Part shown: positions 18,576 to 28,083 of the stretch, piece by piece | Layout: each line of letters starts with the position of its first letter | How positions within the stretch are numbered: position 1 is the first letter of the stretch | From: Holosporales bacterium | GTDB lineage: Bacteria; Pseudomonadota; Alphaproteobacteria; UBA3830; JAIRMZ01 | Length of the DNA stretch: 49,542 bases | Assembly: GCA_031266655.1 (NCBI GenBank) | Contig: JAISAP010000059.1 | Span: 1-49,542, forward strand | Direction of reading: 5' to 3' | Program-made: the position numbers and the translations under genes | The notes under the pieces: model-generated | What the model was told of the DNA's origin: nothing | Databases searched by the model: none | The model's input: the letters and a program-made list of their open reading frames with translations, nothing else

Positions 18576-19934
18576 ATGTGTGAGAGGCAGAACAGAGTCT
18601 CTCGTCCGGAAAGAGAGCCTTTGGTGGATCGCGTGTGGGTTCGGAGACTCTGGACGTTAGGTGTTTTGTTGGTCGCATCTGCCTTTTCGCCGTGTGCTTG
18701 GGGGAATCTTCCGACGGAAGGTCCTACTACGCCTCCTCCCAAGAAGCTCAGGGATAGTTTAACACTCAGCTCCGCTTACTTCGAAGGAATGTATACGAAC
18801 AAGCAATTAGCAGCGTTTTGTCTGGAAATGGTGCGCTCGTGGGTTCGCGCAGAAGTCTTGCTTCCGTCGCAATGTGCGACCTTTGTGTGGAAGATGGTGT
18901 TGTTCCCTTTCGTTGGGGAAAAATGTGGAACAGCCCTTCACGAAGCGGGACACGGCCTCAGGTTGCGTGCAGCGTACCGCGATGGTGCGTACGCCTTTAT
19001 GCACGACAGCAAAGCGAAAGATCCCACAGAAAAGAATGAAAATTTCTTCGTGTTCCTTCTTCTTGAGTTTATAGAATCAGGGAGGGCAGCATGTTATCCT
19101 TTGTCTGAGGAGCAGGAAGCGGGGCTCCGGAGCGTTAACCGCGATGGAGAGAAGAGCAAAGACTTTAGAAGCTATCATGAAAAGGATATCGCTTTTAGTG
19201 CCGGTGGGATTAACAACAATACTTATCTCTCCGAGCTTATCAGTAACCAGATTTTTCTCCAAGAAGATGTGTCTTGCCCCGAGGGTTTTTCTTATTTTAC
19301 CAATCAAGCCTACGGCGCACATTACGCCGGGGACGCAAAGGAGCCCGGAGATGATCCGTGGAATTTGAAACTTGACTACGCAGCACTGGGTATTCCTGCG
19401 ACGCTTGCTGATATGGAGCGTGCAGGCTGGGCCTCTGTTGCCCTGAGCGGAACCACCTACTACATAGCGTACTCTGCCTGGAATGCTCTATGGGGTAAAG
19501 AGCAACCCGTCCAGCATTTTGCATTTCTGGGGATTAGGGTTCCAGATACCTTCTCTTACCTCACGACTAAAGGGGTCTCTTTGAGAACCATCAGCGAATA
19601 CAACGTGCGCGAGCATCTCGATCTGACGTTTGGTGCCGAATATATCGTTTACGGACACTCCGCAACAGAATTTCATATCGGCGTCAAGCAGACGCTTGGA
19701 GAGACGTGGAACAGTATGTCTTATGCCTGTTCCTTCACGTTCGGTCTGGGATTGGATGCGGAGGCCTCCGTTAAGGTGCCGATCTCTCGAGTCCTGGGGC
19801 TCTCTCAGGACATGGTTCTAGGAGCCGATGTCGGCGTTTACTCCAGAAAAAGCCTCTTAGGCGAACGCCATTCTCCTAACCTGAGAAAGGACTACGGCGC
19901 CAACTTCTCGGTGTCCGTGTCTTGGATGTATTAG
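18576..19934 (+). CDS. Putative metalloprotease-like/beta-barrel surface protein, paralog 2
   Basis: Signal-peptide-like N-terminus, TALHEAGHGLRLRA (HExxH), C-terminus GADVGVYSRKSLLGERHSPNLRKDYGANFSVSVSWMY. Confidence 0.72.
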   Translation: MCERQNRVSRPEREPLVDRVWVRRLWTLGVLLVASAFSPCAWGNLPTEGPTTPPPKKLRDSLTLSSAYFEGMYTNKQLAAFCLEMVRSWVRAEVLLPSQCATFVWKMVLFPFVGEKCGTALHEAGHGLRLRAAYRDGAYAFMHDSKAKDPTEKNENFFVFLLLEFIESGRAACYPLSEEQEAGLRSVNRDGEKSKDFRSYHEKDIAFSAGGINNNTYLSELISNQIFLQEDVSCPEGFSYFTNQAYGAHYAGDAKEPGDDPWNLKLDYAALGIPATLADMERAGWASVALSGTTYYIAYSAWNALWGKEQPVQHFAFLGIRVPDTFSYLTTKGVSLRTISEYNVREHLDLTFGAEYIVYGHSATEFHIGVKQTLGETWNSMSYACSFTFGLGLDAEASVKVPISRVLGLSQDMVLGADVGVYSRKSLLGERHSPNLRKDYGANFSVSVSWMY

Positions 19935-20035
19935 AATGTTTCAGAGCTATTCTTGGGGGTATCACCTTTTGCCCCGGCGCACTTGACATGAGCTCCATGT
20001 TGCAGTGCAGGCGGTTAGGCGCTTACAAGAAACGC

Positions 20036-20110
20036 GTCATTCTTGCATGTTGCCGTGAGAACATGCCGGCACGTTCTGCGCGCACATGGCTCAAGAGAGG
20101 AGTCACACCC
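20036..20110 (+). pseudogene. IS1595-like transposase N-terminal fragment
   Basis: RRLGAYKKRVILACCRENMPARSARTWL, similar in DNA and protein to remnants at about 10.6 kb (-) and about 48.9 kb (+). Confidence 0.5.
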
Positions 20111-20116
20111 CATCCT

Positions 20117-21466
20117 TCAGGGTGAGGGCTTGCAATGGTGCATACGGTCGATAGGTGAAGAAGAGGCTGGGCGAGAGCCTTGAGTTCCGATGTTGGAGGG
20201 GGCGACTCCCTTGGAGACGTCATACATAAATACGGCTTTATCGTCTATGCACGTAGAAGAGTTTTCTATTCCCTTTCCGAATTGTGTCGTACTGAGGATG
20301 GTCTTCCCAACAACATACCTACCATCCTCACCGGTCCTTATGGCCCACAAATTATGAAACAGCACGGGATAGCCATTAAAACTCCCAACATACAGCATAA
20401 CATGGCCTTTACAGCCAATCACAGTCAAAAAGGGAGTCGCATTTTCCTTGAGAAAGTTTGCTTTATCACGTCCTTTGAGGCTGATGAATTTTTGAGGATC
20501 ACAATGGATATATATCGATCCATTGGCCCCAAATACCGCCATAAAATCGCGGATGGTCTGTGCGCAATCTCTGTTTTCCAGAAAGCCACCCCATCCATAC
20601 TTTGTCCCCAGTAATTTCTTGGATAGTGCAAGAATATGGTCTTCCGTGAATCGATAGGGTTTTTCGACGAAGGCAATAGTTCTACAGAATCTCAACTCTG
20701 CAAATCCGTCCTTTTTGAAACTTGGCACAAGAACTCCATCGGTTGCTTTGGGCAATAGCATGCCGATATGACTCATGCCCAAAAACTGATGGTTCTCCGT
20801 TAAGAGTGGACAACCATCCTCAATGGCTACCGATAATTTGTGGCTGAAGTACGATTTTATGAAATTTTCATCGACAAAAGCCACATCATTGGCTTTCACC
20901 CAGGCCACGAAACGATAATTACCCACGAGGAACCAAGCCCTATCAAAGCTGACATGGAGGATGCGCAAAGGAGTTCCCAGATAAATCATGCTTGCAATAT
21001 TGTCGTTGAAGGGATAGGAAGTTCCAGGCTTTCTGATATCCCTAAAGAAAGGTTTCTCAGTAGGGGCCCGGTAAGCCATCGTCGTTCGGATGGCAATGGC
21101 CTTCACCTTTATGGAAGGGGCCAGAGATAAAGCAGCATTTTCCTCTAGCTTTTTCCTTTCTTGAGGACGCCATTTGTGAAGGTTTTCCGCATGGCCACTG
21201 GGTGCTGCGAGGTGCAGTTTGTCTATAATGGGAGAGAAATCATCCATCCAAGGAGCGTAAAACATTCTGTTGTAAGCCTCATTGGACGTTTGCTGATTTT
21301 TTTCCAAAAAGGCCTTTGACGCAATATCCGCCGATTCCTTCAATAGATTTATGTCCTGTGGGATATTTTTTGAGAGCACTTCATCGAGACCGGCATCGAC
21401 TACACACAATTCTTCTCTGGAGCAGGAAGAAAGGAGAAACAAGAGCAAAAATGGCCACCCTCGCAT
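20117..21466 (-). CDS. NlpC/P60 family lipoprotein with SH3-like domains
   Basis: LLFLLSSCS lipobox; KLLGTKYGWGGFLENRDCAQTIRDFM (catalytic Cys), GHVMLYVGSFNGYPVLFHNLW (His). Confidence 0.82.
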   Translation of the reverse strand: MRGWPFLLLFLLSSCSREELCVVDAGLDEVLSKNIPQDINLLKESADIASKAFLEKNQQTSNEAYNRMFYAPWMDDFSPIIDKLHLAAPSGHAENLHKWRPQERKKLEENAALSLAPSIKVKAIAIRTTMAYRAPTEKPFFRDIRKPGTSYPFNDNIASMIYLGTPLRILHVSFDRAWFLVGNYRFVAWVKANDVAFVDENFIKSYFSHKLSVAIEDGCPLLTENHQFLGMSHIGMLLPKATDGVLVPSFKKDGFAELRFCRTIAFVEKPYRFTEDHILALSKKLLGTKYGWGGFLENRDCAQTIRDFMAVFGANGSIYIHCDPQKFISLKGRDKANFLKENATPFLTVIGCKGHVMLYVGSFNGYPVLFHNLWAIRTGEDGRYVVGKTILSTTQFGKGIENSSTCIDDKAVFMYDVSKGVAPSNIGTQGSRPASSSPIDRMHHCKPSP

Positions 21467-21543
21467 TGCTCACTCCGCACTACACCACTTTTAGTTGATG
21501 CTCACGTGTTTTTCCACCTTTTTGTAAGAACTCTTATGATGTC

Positions 21544-21635
21544 TGGCGGAGGGAAAGGGATTCGAACCCTTGATACAGCTTGCGCCGTATAACGGTTTAG
21601 CAAACCGTCGCCTTCAGCCTCTCGGCCACCCCTCC
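21544..21635 (-). tRNA. tRNA-Ser (GCU), CCA encoded
   Basis: Minus: GGAGGGGTGGCCGAGAGGCTGAAGGCGACGGTTTGCTAAACCGTTATACGGCGCAAGCTGTATCAAGGGTTCGAATCCCTTTCCCTCCGCCA; long variable arm, anticodon GCT. Confidence 0.96.
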
Positions 21636-21682
21636 TGAGTCATGCCCAGTGTGTTGCTCCTATCCTCCTCCGTCAAGAGGGG

Positions 21683-23120
21683 TCAAGGTGATAGTGGGCT
21701 GGGACCCATAGGAGGGGGAATGGCTGTGAAGGCTTCTTCGACGGATTCGTTAAGGGGGCCTTCGAAAGAAACGGTGTGCTCAAGGTCTGGCGTAGGGTCG
21801 AAGCTGAGCAAGGTCTCTGCCACACGGCGGAGATACGCTAGGACGTTCTCCTTGGTGACGCGATGCTTCCCCACCCTCATGGCCTTTAGGATATAGCGAG
21901 CGACTCCAATGCCGTAATGTCCAGCATCCATGTAATTCGCTGTGTTGCAAACGATTTCTGGTACATCGTCAAAGGCGTAAATATGGATGTTGGGGAAGTG
22001 CTCTACGGCATTGAGCAGATACAAAAGGCCTCCGATGTACGAGGTAAAAGATCCTTTGTTGGCCAGGCAGATTGCGCAATGAGGAGGGATGAAAAAATGG
22101 AAGGTAATGTCGGGACGTTTGGCTATGGTCTCAAGGAGATAATCGAACATCCTGGGTACGGTGTTAAACCGTGCATGAACGTCTGAAAGATCGTGCGTCT
22201 TGACGAACTCAGCTATTTCCAGAAGCTCAGGACGCGCCGCTTGTAATGTGTGAGAATACTGAGAGGTGGTAGAGCAAAAGGTACGGAAACGGCGTGTGTA
22301 GCAGTTAAAGCAGTACTCATATCCGCTGTCTTGTTCGGTTCCACGGAGTCTTTGGAAAAAATGTCCTCCCCACAGTTTCTTCTCGTCTCTTCCACTAAGC
22401 AGGTGTACTACTTTGACAATTTTTACGCAGGTTTCCTCTGACAAAGGAAGCATTTCAGCGAGTTTAAGATTAAAAATTTTCAGGGCCAGATTTTGTACGG
22501 ACCTATTCCTGAATAAACGAAGTTTTTTCTCACGATCTTCTCGAGAATTGCCAAATAGAAACGATGGAAATCTCCCTATTTGTCCCCACCCCCCCCCCCC
22601 CCTGGAAATTCATTTCCATTTTGACGGATTGAAAGAAATGACCATCCAAAGACTGCACGACGGTACGCAGGACCGGAGACTTTAGGACAATGTCATAAAT
22701 TTTTATCATTTCATCCCAGCCCATACCGCATAAACTCACGTTTATGGCGCGATCGAATCCTCCAAGCTGTTCTGCTTCCTGCCGCAGAATGTTGCCAGCC
22801 ATGGAAGTTCCAAAAATCATTGTACTTTTATCTTTCTTTCGGAAAAAATGTCTCTGGATGGATCCATAAGCAGCCATCCTCTCATCCCAGATAGCGTATA
22901 ACGGTATCTTCAAGGGCTGGTCGCTGAATATTTGAAGGGGATCGGCCCAGAAGGTGAGAATAAGGGGAAGAGAGGGATACACAAGGCAGCAGAAGATGAG
23001 AATCCGCGTATGGAATCTCGGGTACCGTGTTCCTTTCAGGGGTAGCAGTCTGCCAGGAAACCACCAACACGATGTTCGCGTCATAGGCGACAAACTCGCA
23101 CAGGGCGCGCAATGACGCAA
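21683..23120 (-). CDS. SGNH/AlgX-like membrane-anchored protein, interrupted by poly-C14 (minus G14), frame OFF as read
   Basis: Upstream half has a TM and FGTSMAGN (Ser block); downstream half has YMDAGHYGIGVARYIL (DxxH block). Downstream frame is open back to the tract (..WGQIGRFPSFLFGNSREDREKKLRLFRNRSVQNLALKIFNLKLAEMLPLS). Confidence 0.8.
22589..22602 (-). repeat. Homopolymeric tract C14 (+) / G14 (-)
   Basis: tttgtcccca cccccccccccccc tggaaatt; separates the two halves of the SGNH-like gene. Confidence 0.9.
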
Positions 23121-23163
23121 TGGGGAACTGGCCTATGGAAGTTGGCCGGAACGCTCGAACGTT

Positions 23164-24465
23164 CTAGTACATCCAGGATACGGACACCGAGAAGTTTGCT
23201 CCGTAGTCCTTTCTCAGGTTAGGAGAGTGGCGTTCGCCTAAGAGGCTCTTCTCGGAGTAGAGACCGACATCGGCTCCCAACGCTATTCTCTGAGAGACGG
23301 GTATTCTCACAGAAGCCTCTGCATCAAACCCGAGACCAAAGGTAAAAGCGCAGGCGTAAGACATGTTATGCCACGTCTCTCCCAGCGTCTGCCTGACGCC
23401 CACATTAAATTCCCTGGCAGAATGCCCGTAAACGATATATTCGGCGCCAAAAGTCAGATCGAGATGGTGGCAAATGTTGTACTCGCTGATGGTCCGAAAC
23501 GAGACTCCCTTGGTCGTGAGGTAAGAGCAGGTATCCGGAACCCTCAGTCCCCAAAGCGCAAAATGCCGGATAGGTTGCTCCTTCCCCAGGAAGATATTCC
23601 AGGAAGCGCACGCCATGTAGTAGGTGGTTCCACTCACAGCAACAGAGATCCATCCTGCGCGCTGGATATCAGAAAGCGTCGCGGGGATGCCCAGCGCTTG
23701 GTAAGAATAAACCACCGTATAGGGGTCGTCTCCGAGTGCTTTTGCCTTCGCAGCATACGCCGCTCCATACACCTTGTTGGAGAAATAAGACCAACACTCG
23801 AGAGAAGACATGCTTTCCTGAGCAAATGTCCGATCACTCACCAGCTCGGAAAGGTACACGTTGTTGTTGATTCCACCAGCGCCGGAAATAATCGCTTTTT
23901 TGTGATAGCTCTCGAAGTCTTTGCTCTTTTCCCCGTAGAGGTCAGCATTCCGATGTGTCTCGCTGCGTTCCTCGGACAAGTAGTGACATGCAGCCCTCCC
24001 CGGGCTCACAAGTTCCAGCAAGAAGAACTTGAAGAAATTCTCATTCTTTTTTGTGGGGCTTGTCGCCTTAATATCGTGCATAAGGGCATAGGCACCATCG
24101 CTGTATGTTGCACGCAGCCTGAGACCGTGTCCCGCTTCATGGAGCGCGGTTCCGTACTTGAAATCAATCCACATGCTCGATACCCGCCACACGGCAATGA
24201 TAATCCAAGGTGATGAGGCAAGAAGATTGTCAACATGAGCCCCTAAACGTATAACTTCCAGGCAAAATCCCGCTAGTTGTTTGTTGGTGTACATTTTCTC
24301 GAAATAAGCAGAGCTAAACGTCAGGCTATCTTTTGGCTTCTCTGTGGGAGGTGCAGGAGGACCAGTCTCTGCCTCGGAAGGAAGGACGGGACTTTCTGCA
24401 GGAGCACTTCCCCCAGCGCACAGAGAAAACAGGGAGGCGACGACCACCAGGAGAGCTTTCAGCAT
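23164..24465 (-). CDS. Putative metalloprotease-like/beta-barrel surface protein, paralog 3
   Basis: MLKALLVVVASLFSLCAGGSA signal peptide (ORF extends to 24549); TALHEAGHGLRLRATYSDGAYALMHD; SVSWMY C-terminus. Confidence 0.72.
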   Translation of the reverse strand: MLKALLVVVASLFSLCAGGSAPAESPVLPSEAETGPPAPPTEKPKDSLTFSSAYFEKMYTNKQLAGFCLEVIRLGAHVDNLLASSPWIIIAVWRVSSMWIDFKYGTALHEAGHGLRLRATYSDGAYALMHDIKATSPTKKNENFFKFFLLELVSPGRAACHYLSEERSETHRNADLYGEKSKDFESYHKKAIISGAGGINNNVYLSELVSDRTFAQESMSSLECWSYFSNKVYGAAYAAKAKALGDDPYTVVYSYQALGIPATLSDIQRAGWISVAVSGTTYYMACASWNIFLGKEQPIRHFALWGLRVPDTCSYLTTKGVSFRTISEYNICHHLDLTFGAEYIVYGHSAREFNVGVRQTLGETWHNMSYACAFTFGLGFDAEASVRIPVSQRIALGADVGLYSEKSLLGERHSPNLRKDYGANFSVSVSWMY

Positions 24466-24590
24466 TTCCAAAGTCTCCGGGTTCAGGCGAGATGAGTCAA
24501 GGGGCTTTGCAGCTAAGAGACCTTTATTGACTGCGTGGATTGATGCCACCGCCCTTCCTGCGTTATGCTCGCGTGCTGAGTGAGTAACCG

Positions 24591-24845
24591 ATGGAACCTG
24601 AGACCCGGGATGAGTCCTCTTTTGAGCTGGCGCTTGCTGGTCTTGAGGAAGTTGTGAAAAAGCTAGAGGAGGGGCGCGTTTCCCTGGAGGAGGCGGTGGC
24701 TCTCTATGAGAAAGGATCCCACCTCAGAAAATGTTGCGCGGAAAAGCTACAAAAGGCTCAGATGAAGATTGACAAAATCGTTGAGCAAGAGGCGGCTGCG
24801 CCTACGCCCCCAGAAGGAGATGTTCCTTCCTTGCCTTTGGAGTAG
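24591..24845 (+). CDS. xseB: exodeoxyribonuclease VII small subunit
   Basis: SSFELALAGLEEVVKKLEEGRVSLEEAVALYEKGSHLRKCCAEKLQKAQMKIDKI. Confidence 0.95.
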   Translation: MEPETRDESSFELALAGLEEVVKKLEEGRVSLEEAVALYEKGSHLRKCCAEKLQKAQMKIDKIVEQEAAAPTPPEGDVPSLPLE

Positions 24846-24848
24846 GGC

Positions 24849-25727
24849 GTGCGAGTCCTCTCTGCCGCCCCTCTCCTTCAAGACATGCTCCCTGAGATTA
24901 GCGCGCGCGTGCAAAAGTTTAGGGCGGGTAGCGGCAGGCCACCGAAAGTTGCATTGATTCGCGTGGGGGACGATCCGGCGAGTACGATCTACCTCAAGAC
25001 CAAAATGAATCGCGCCCACAAGATTGGCATAGACTCAGAGCTCTTTGCGTATCCTGAGGCGGTGGCCGAAGAGGAAGTGGTGGCGCGCATACAACACCTC
25101 AACCAAGAGCCCTCTGTGGATGGCATTTTGGTGCAGTTACCCCTGCCTGACCCTTTGTCGGAAAAGAGCATTCTCGACAAGATTGTACCGGAAAAAGATG
25201 TAGACGGATTGACAACAGTTACGCAGGGACGCCTTTTCCGAGGTGATGCTTGTCTGGCTCCTTGTACAGCGCAGGGGATCGTCCGACTGCTCAAAACGGC
25301 GCATGTCAACATGGCGGGGAAGCATGCCGTTATCGTCGGGCGGTCTCTTATCGTCGGGCGACCGCTGGCCATGATGCTTCTCCACGAGAATTGTACGGTG
25401 ACGGTAGCGCACTCTCAGTCGCGCAATGTTGCCACCTTGTGTCGGGGGGCGGATATCCTGATCTCCTCTGTCGGCAGCCCGGGTTTTGTCACCCCCGAGT
25501 TCGTCAAAGAGGGAGCAACGGTGATCGATGTGGGGATTTCTCGGAGTTGTTCTCCAGATGGGACCAAGTGTGTCGTCGGAGATGTCGATTTCAGGGCCGT
25601 AGCGCCCTTGTGCGAGTTCATCACTCCCGTGCCGGGAGGCGTAGGGCCGATGACGGTAGAATGCCTGATGCAGAACGTTGTGGAGGCGGCGGAACATCTC
25701 TGGAACGGAGGTTCGGCGTCAGAGTAG
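24849..25727 (+). CDS. folD: methylenetetrahydrofolate dehydrogenase/cyclohydrolase
   Basis: VGDDPASTIYLKTKMNRAHKIGI; DGILVQLPLPDPL; VIVGRSLIVGRPLAMMLL; TPVPGGVGPMTVECLMQN. Confidence 0.98.
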   Translation: MRVLSAAPLLQDMLPEISARVQKFRAGSGRPPKVALIRVGDDPASTIYLKTKMNRAHKIGIDSELFAYPEAVAEEEVVARIQHLNQEPSVDGILVQLPLPDPLSEKSILDKIVPEKDVDGLTTVTQGRLFRGDACLAPCTAQGIVRLLKTAHVNMAGKHAVIVGRSLIVGRPLAMMLLHENCTVTVAHSQSRNVATLCRGADILISSVGSPGFVTPEFVKEGATVIDVGISRSCSPDGTKCVVGDVDFRAVAPLCEFITPVPGGVGPMTVECLMQNVVEAAEHLWNGGSASE

Positions 25728-25755
25728 GAGGGCCGATGGCCCTACTCAGGAAAGG

Positions 25756-26697
25756 ATGAAAAAACAGGCAGCAACCACAAAACCGCTCGTGATTGTCGCA
25801 TACGACGCGGAGTGGCCTCGGTTTTTCCATGAGGAAGCCGAAAGAATCAAGGCTTTCATGGGAGAGACGGTTGCAGATCTTCATCATATCGGGTCTACGT
25901 CTGTTCCCGGCCTTTCTGCAAAACCGATCGTGGATATGCTCCTTGTCACGCGTGACCTTGAAGAGGCAAGGCAGCATCTGACCAGTAGTGAGCTGGGATA
26001 TCGGTACAAAGGCGAGTACAATTTGCCTCTGAGGGACTTGTACGGGAAAAGTGGACCGTGCGAGACTTATCTCCATGTTCACCAGGTTGGAAACCCCGAG
26101 ATAGCGTTGAATGTGCTGTTTAGGGATTTTTTGAGAGACCACCGTGATGCCCGCGAACACTATGAGCGTGCCAAGCTGGCCGCTAGCCAATCCAGCGGAG
26201 CCGGAGACAAGGTGGAAGCTGGGATAACACAGTATAACTTGAGGAAAAACGACAGTATTGTCTCTATCTTACGGAATACCGGTTTTGACAGTTTATGTGT
26301 GAGATTTGTGGCGCAGCATAGGGAACACGAGGCTTTTGAGCAGTTCAGGTCGGAGTTCTTCGAGCAAATAGGCGGAGGCGATCTGACAGAAGTTTCTGCG
26401 GAGAGCAAGAAATTTGTCTTGTATCAAGGAACGGAGATCATAGGATCTGCCGGATTGTCTGATGGAGGAGCTGGGAGAGCTTCTATAGATTTTGCGATCT
26501 CTGAGACGCCGGAAGGATTTCTAAGGCTGTTGCAAGTCATTGAGGCTTGGGTAATGCTGAGGATGCAGGCGGATAGTTTGTCCGCTGTCGCGTTGCAGGA
26601 GCAATCCGCACTCTACGTATCAGCCGGCTTTGTCGCCTTGCAGGGTGCTAGGGGTTCTGGGAAGGTGCCTGTATGGAAGAGAATCCTCAACGCTTGA
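25756..26697 (+). CDS. GrpB (UPF0157) domain fused to a GNAT-like acetyltransferase domain
   Basis: VIVAYDAEWPRFFHEEAERIK...DLHHIGSTSVPGLSAKPIVDMLLV (GrpB); C-terminal half FVLYQGTEIIGSAGLSDGG...ALQEQSALYVSAGFVALQG (GNAT-like). Confidence 0.82.
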   Translation: MKKQAATTKPLVIVAYDAEWPRFFHEEAERIKAFMGETVADLHHIGSTSVPGLSAKPIVDMLLVTRDLEEARQHLTSSELGYRYKGEYNLPLRDLYGKSGPCETYLHVHQVGNPEIALNVLFRDFLRDHRDAREHYERAKLAASQSSGAGDKVEAGITQYNLRKNDSIVSILRNTGFDSLCVRFVAQHREHEAFEQFRSEFFEQIGGGDLTEVSAESKKFVLYQGTEIIGSAGLSDGGAGRASIDFAISETPEGFLRLLQVIEAWVMLRMQADSLSAVALQEQSALYVSAGFVALQGARGSGKVPVWKRILNA

Positions 26698-26756
26698 CCT
26701 TTCTATCGGTTGATCTAGGGGGAGTCTTAATGTGCGCCTGCGCGAGCCTTTCCGCT

Positions 26757-27713
26757 TGATACAGGTGCACCCCTGGGGGTTCCAGCGTAAGACATGTGTA
26801 GATGTATCATCTGTTAGTGTAAGGGCATCTACTGACCCTATAATTTGCTGGAATGGAGCCGATACCGCTCTCTGTAGTTGCAGGTTGTACGTAAGGCGTA
26901 TGTAGGAGTATCCGTCTGGAAGCTTTTATACAAGGTGGTGTTGGTGTATGTGCTCCCTTAATACCAATGTATTCCTTGGAAGGTTATACGTAACGCTGGT
27001 GTAGGGACGTCATCAAGGCCCAGCGGCATTCAGCCGCGGCTGAAGGCGAACGAGGGTTCATAGGCTGTTGGAAAATGTTCTGCGTAGTTACTCTGAACTT
27101 GATACAGATCTCTACAGTTGAAGTTTGTACGTAACGCTGATTTAGGGTTATCGTCGCCTTTGTGACTTTATCAGACCAAAAAAAGGTGTCACAAAGGCCC
27201 CGCGTCCTCTTCTGTGGGATGCGGTTCTCCATACGCCTAATACAGGATATACCTTAAGAGTTTTTACGTAACGCTGGTGTAGAATAACCCGCTTCCACTT
27301 CGATACAAGTGTATTTTTCTAGAGTGCTAGCGTAACGTTGGTGTAGGATCATCTGCGTTGAAGTTTCGGGCACAAGATCTGTGTGGGTGTATCTACTACT
27401 TTGATACCAGTGTATTCCTGGAGGGTTCTAGCGTGACGCTGGTGTGAGTGCATCATTGCCCTTGCGACTGTAGGAATAAATAGAGTTCGCAAGGGCCCCA
27501 CAGCGGTTAGCTGCGGCTATTACGGACTTGGCACAAGAGTTTGCTTTGAAGTTTTTCCCGCAAGACTTATATCGGTGCATCCAGTATCTCAGTACAGAAC
27601 TCTGCAGTTGCAGGTTTTGCGTAACGTTGGTGTAGGAGTATCCACGCCCTCATGACCGCATGTAACAAGCAAGATTGGCATGAGGGCTCCTGCAGCATTG
27701 TGCCGTAGTTAAA
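26757..27713 (+). repeat. Degenerate composite repeat array 1 (modules with paired hairpins)
   Basis: Repeated GATACARRTGTAT...GYGTAACGYTGGTGTAGG.TTATC modules; hairpins GCCTTTGTGAC/GTCACAAAGGC (27156-27198), GCCCTTGCGA/TCGCAAGGGC (27458-27496), GCCCTCATG/CATGAGGGC (27646-27687). Confidence 0.88.
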
Positions 27714-28083
27714 GTGATAGAAAGGGGCAGTTTTCCCCTTGCCCTGCGTTGTTGAATCCTTCCGCAAGCTCTTTTGACTCCCCCCTTTGTCTTGCTGAGT
27801 CCCGCTACGATCTATGAAGGTACCTCTCCATTGTCTCTACACACTCGAAAGTTTCTCTCTGCAGCTCCTCTCTTTTGATATCGGCCAGTTCGGTGCGGCA
27901 TGCATTCTCTCTTTTCTGCGCCGTTCACAGCCCTTTTCTTTCTCCTTGCGACTTATTTTCTCCCAATATACACAGTATTTTTATTATTTCACCTCATTTG
28001 ACAATTTTATTTATTCTTTTTTAACCTATTGCGCATAATTTATTATCCAATACGATAGATTCGTGCAAAAAGGAAGAGAGAAG

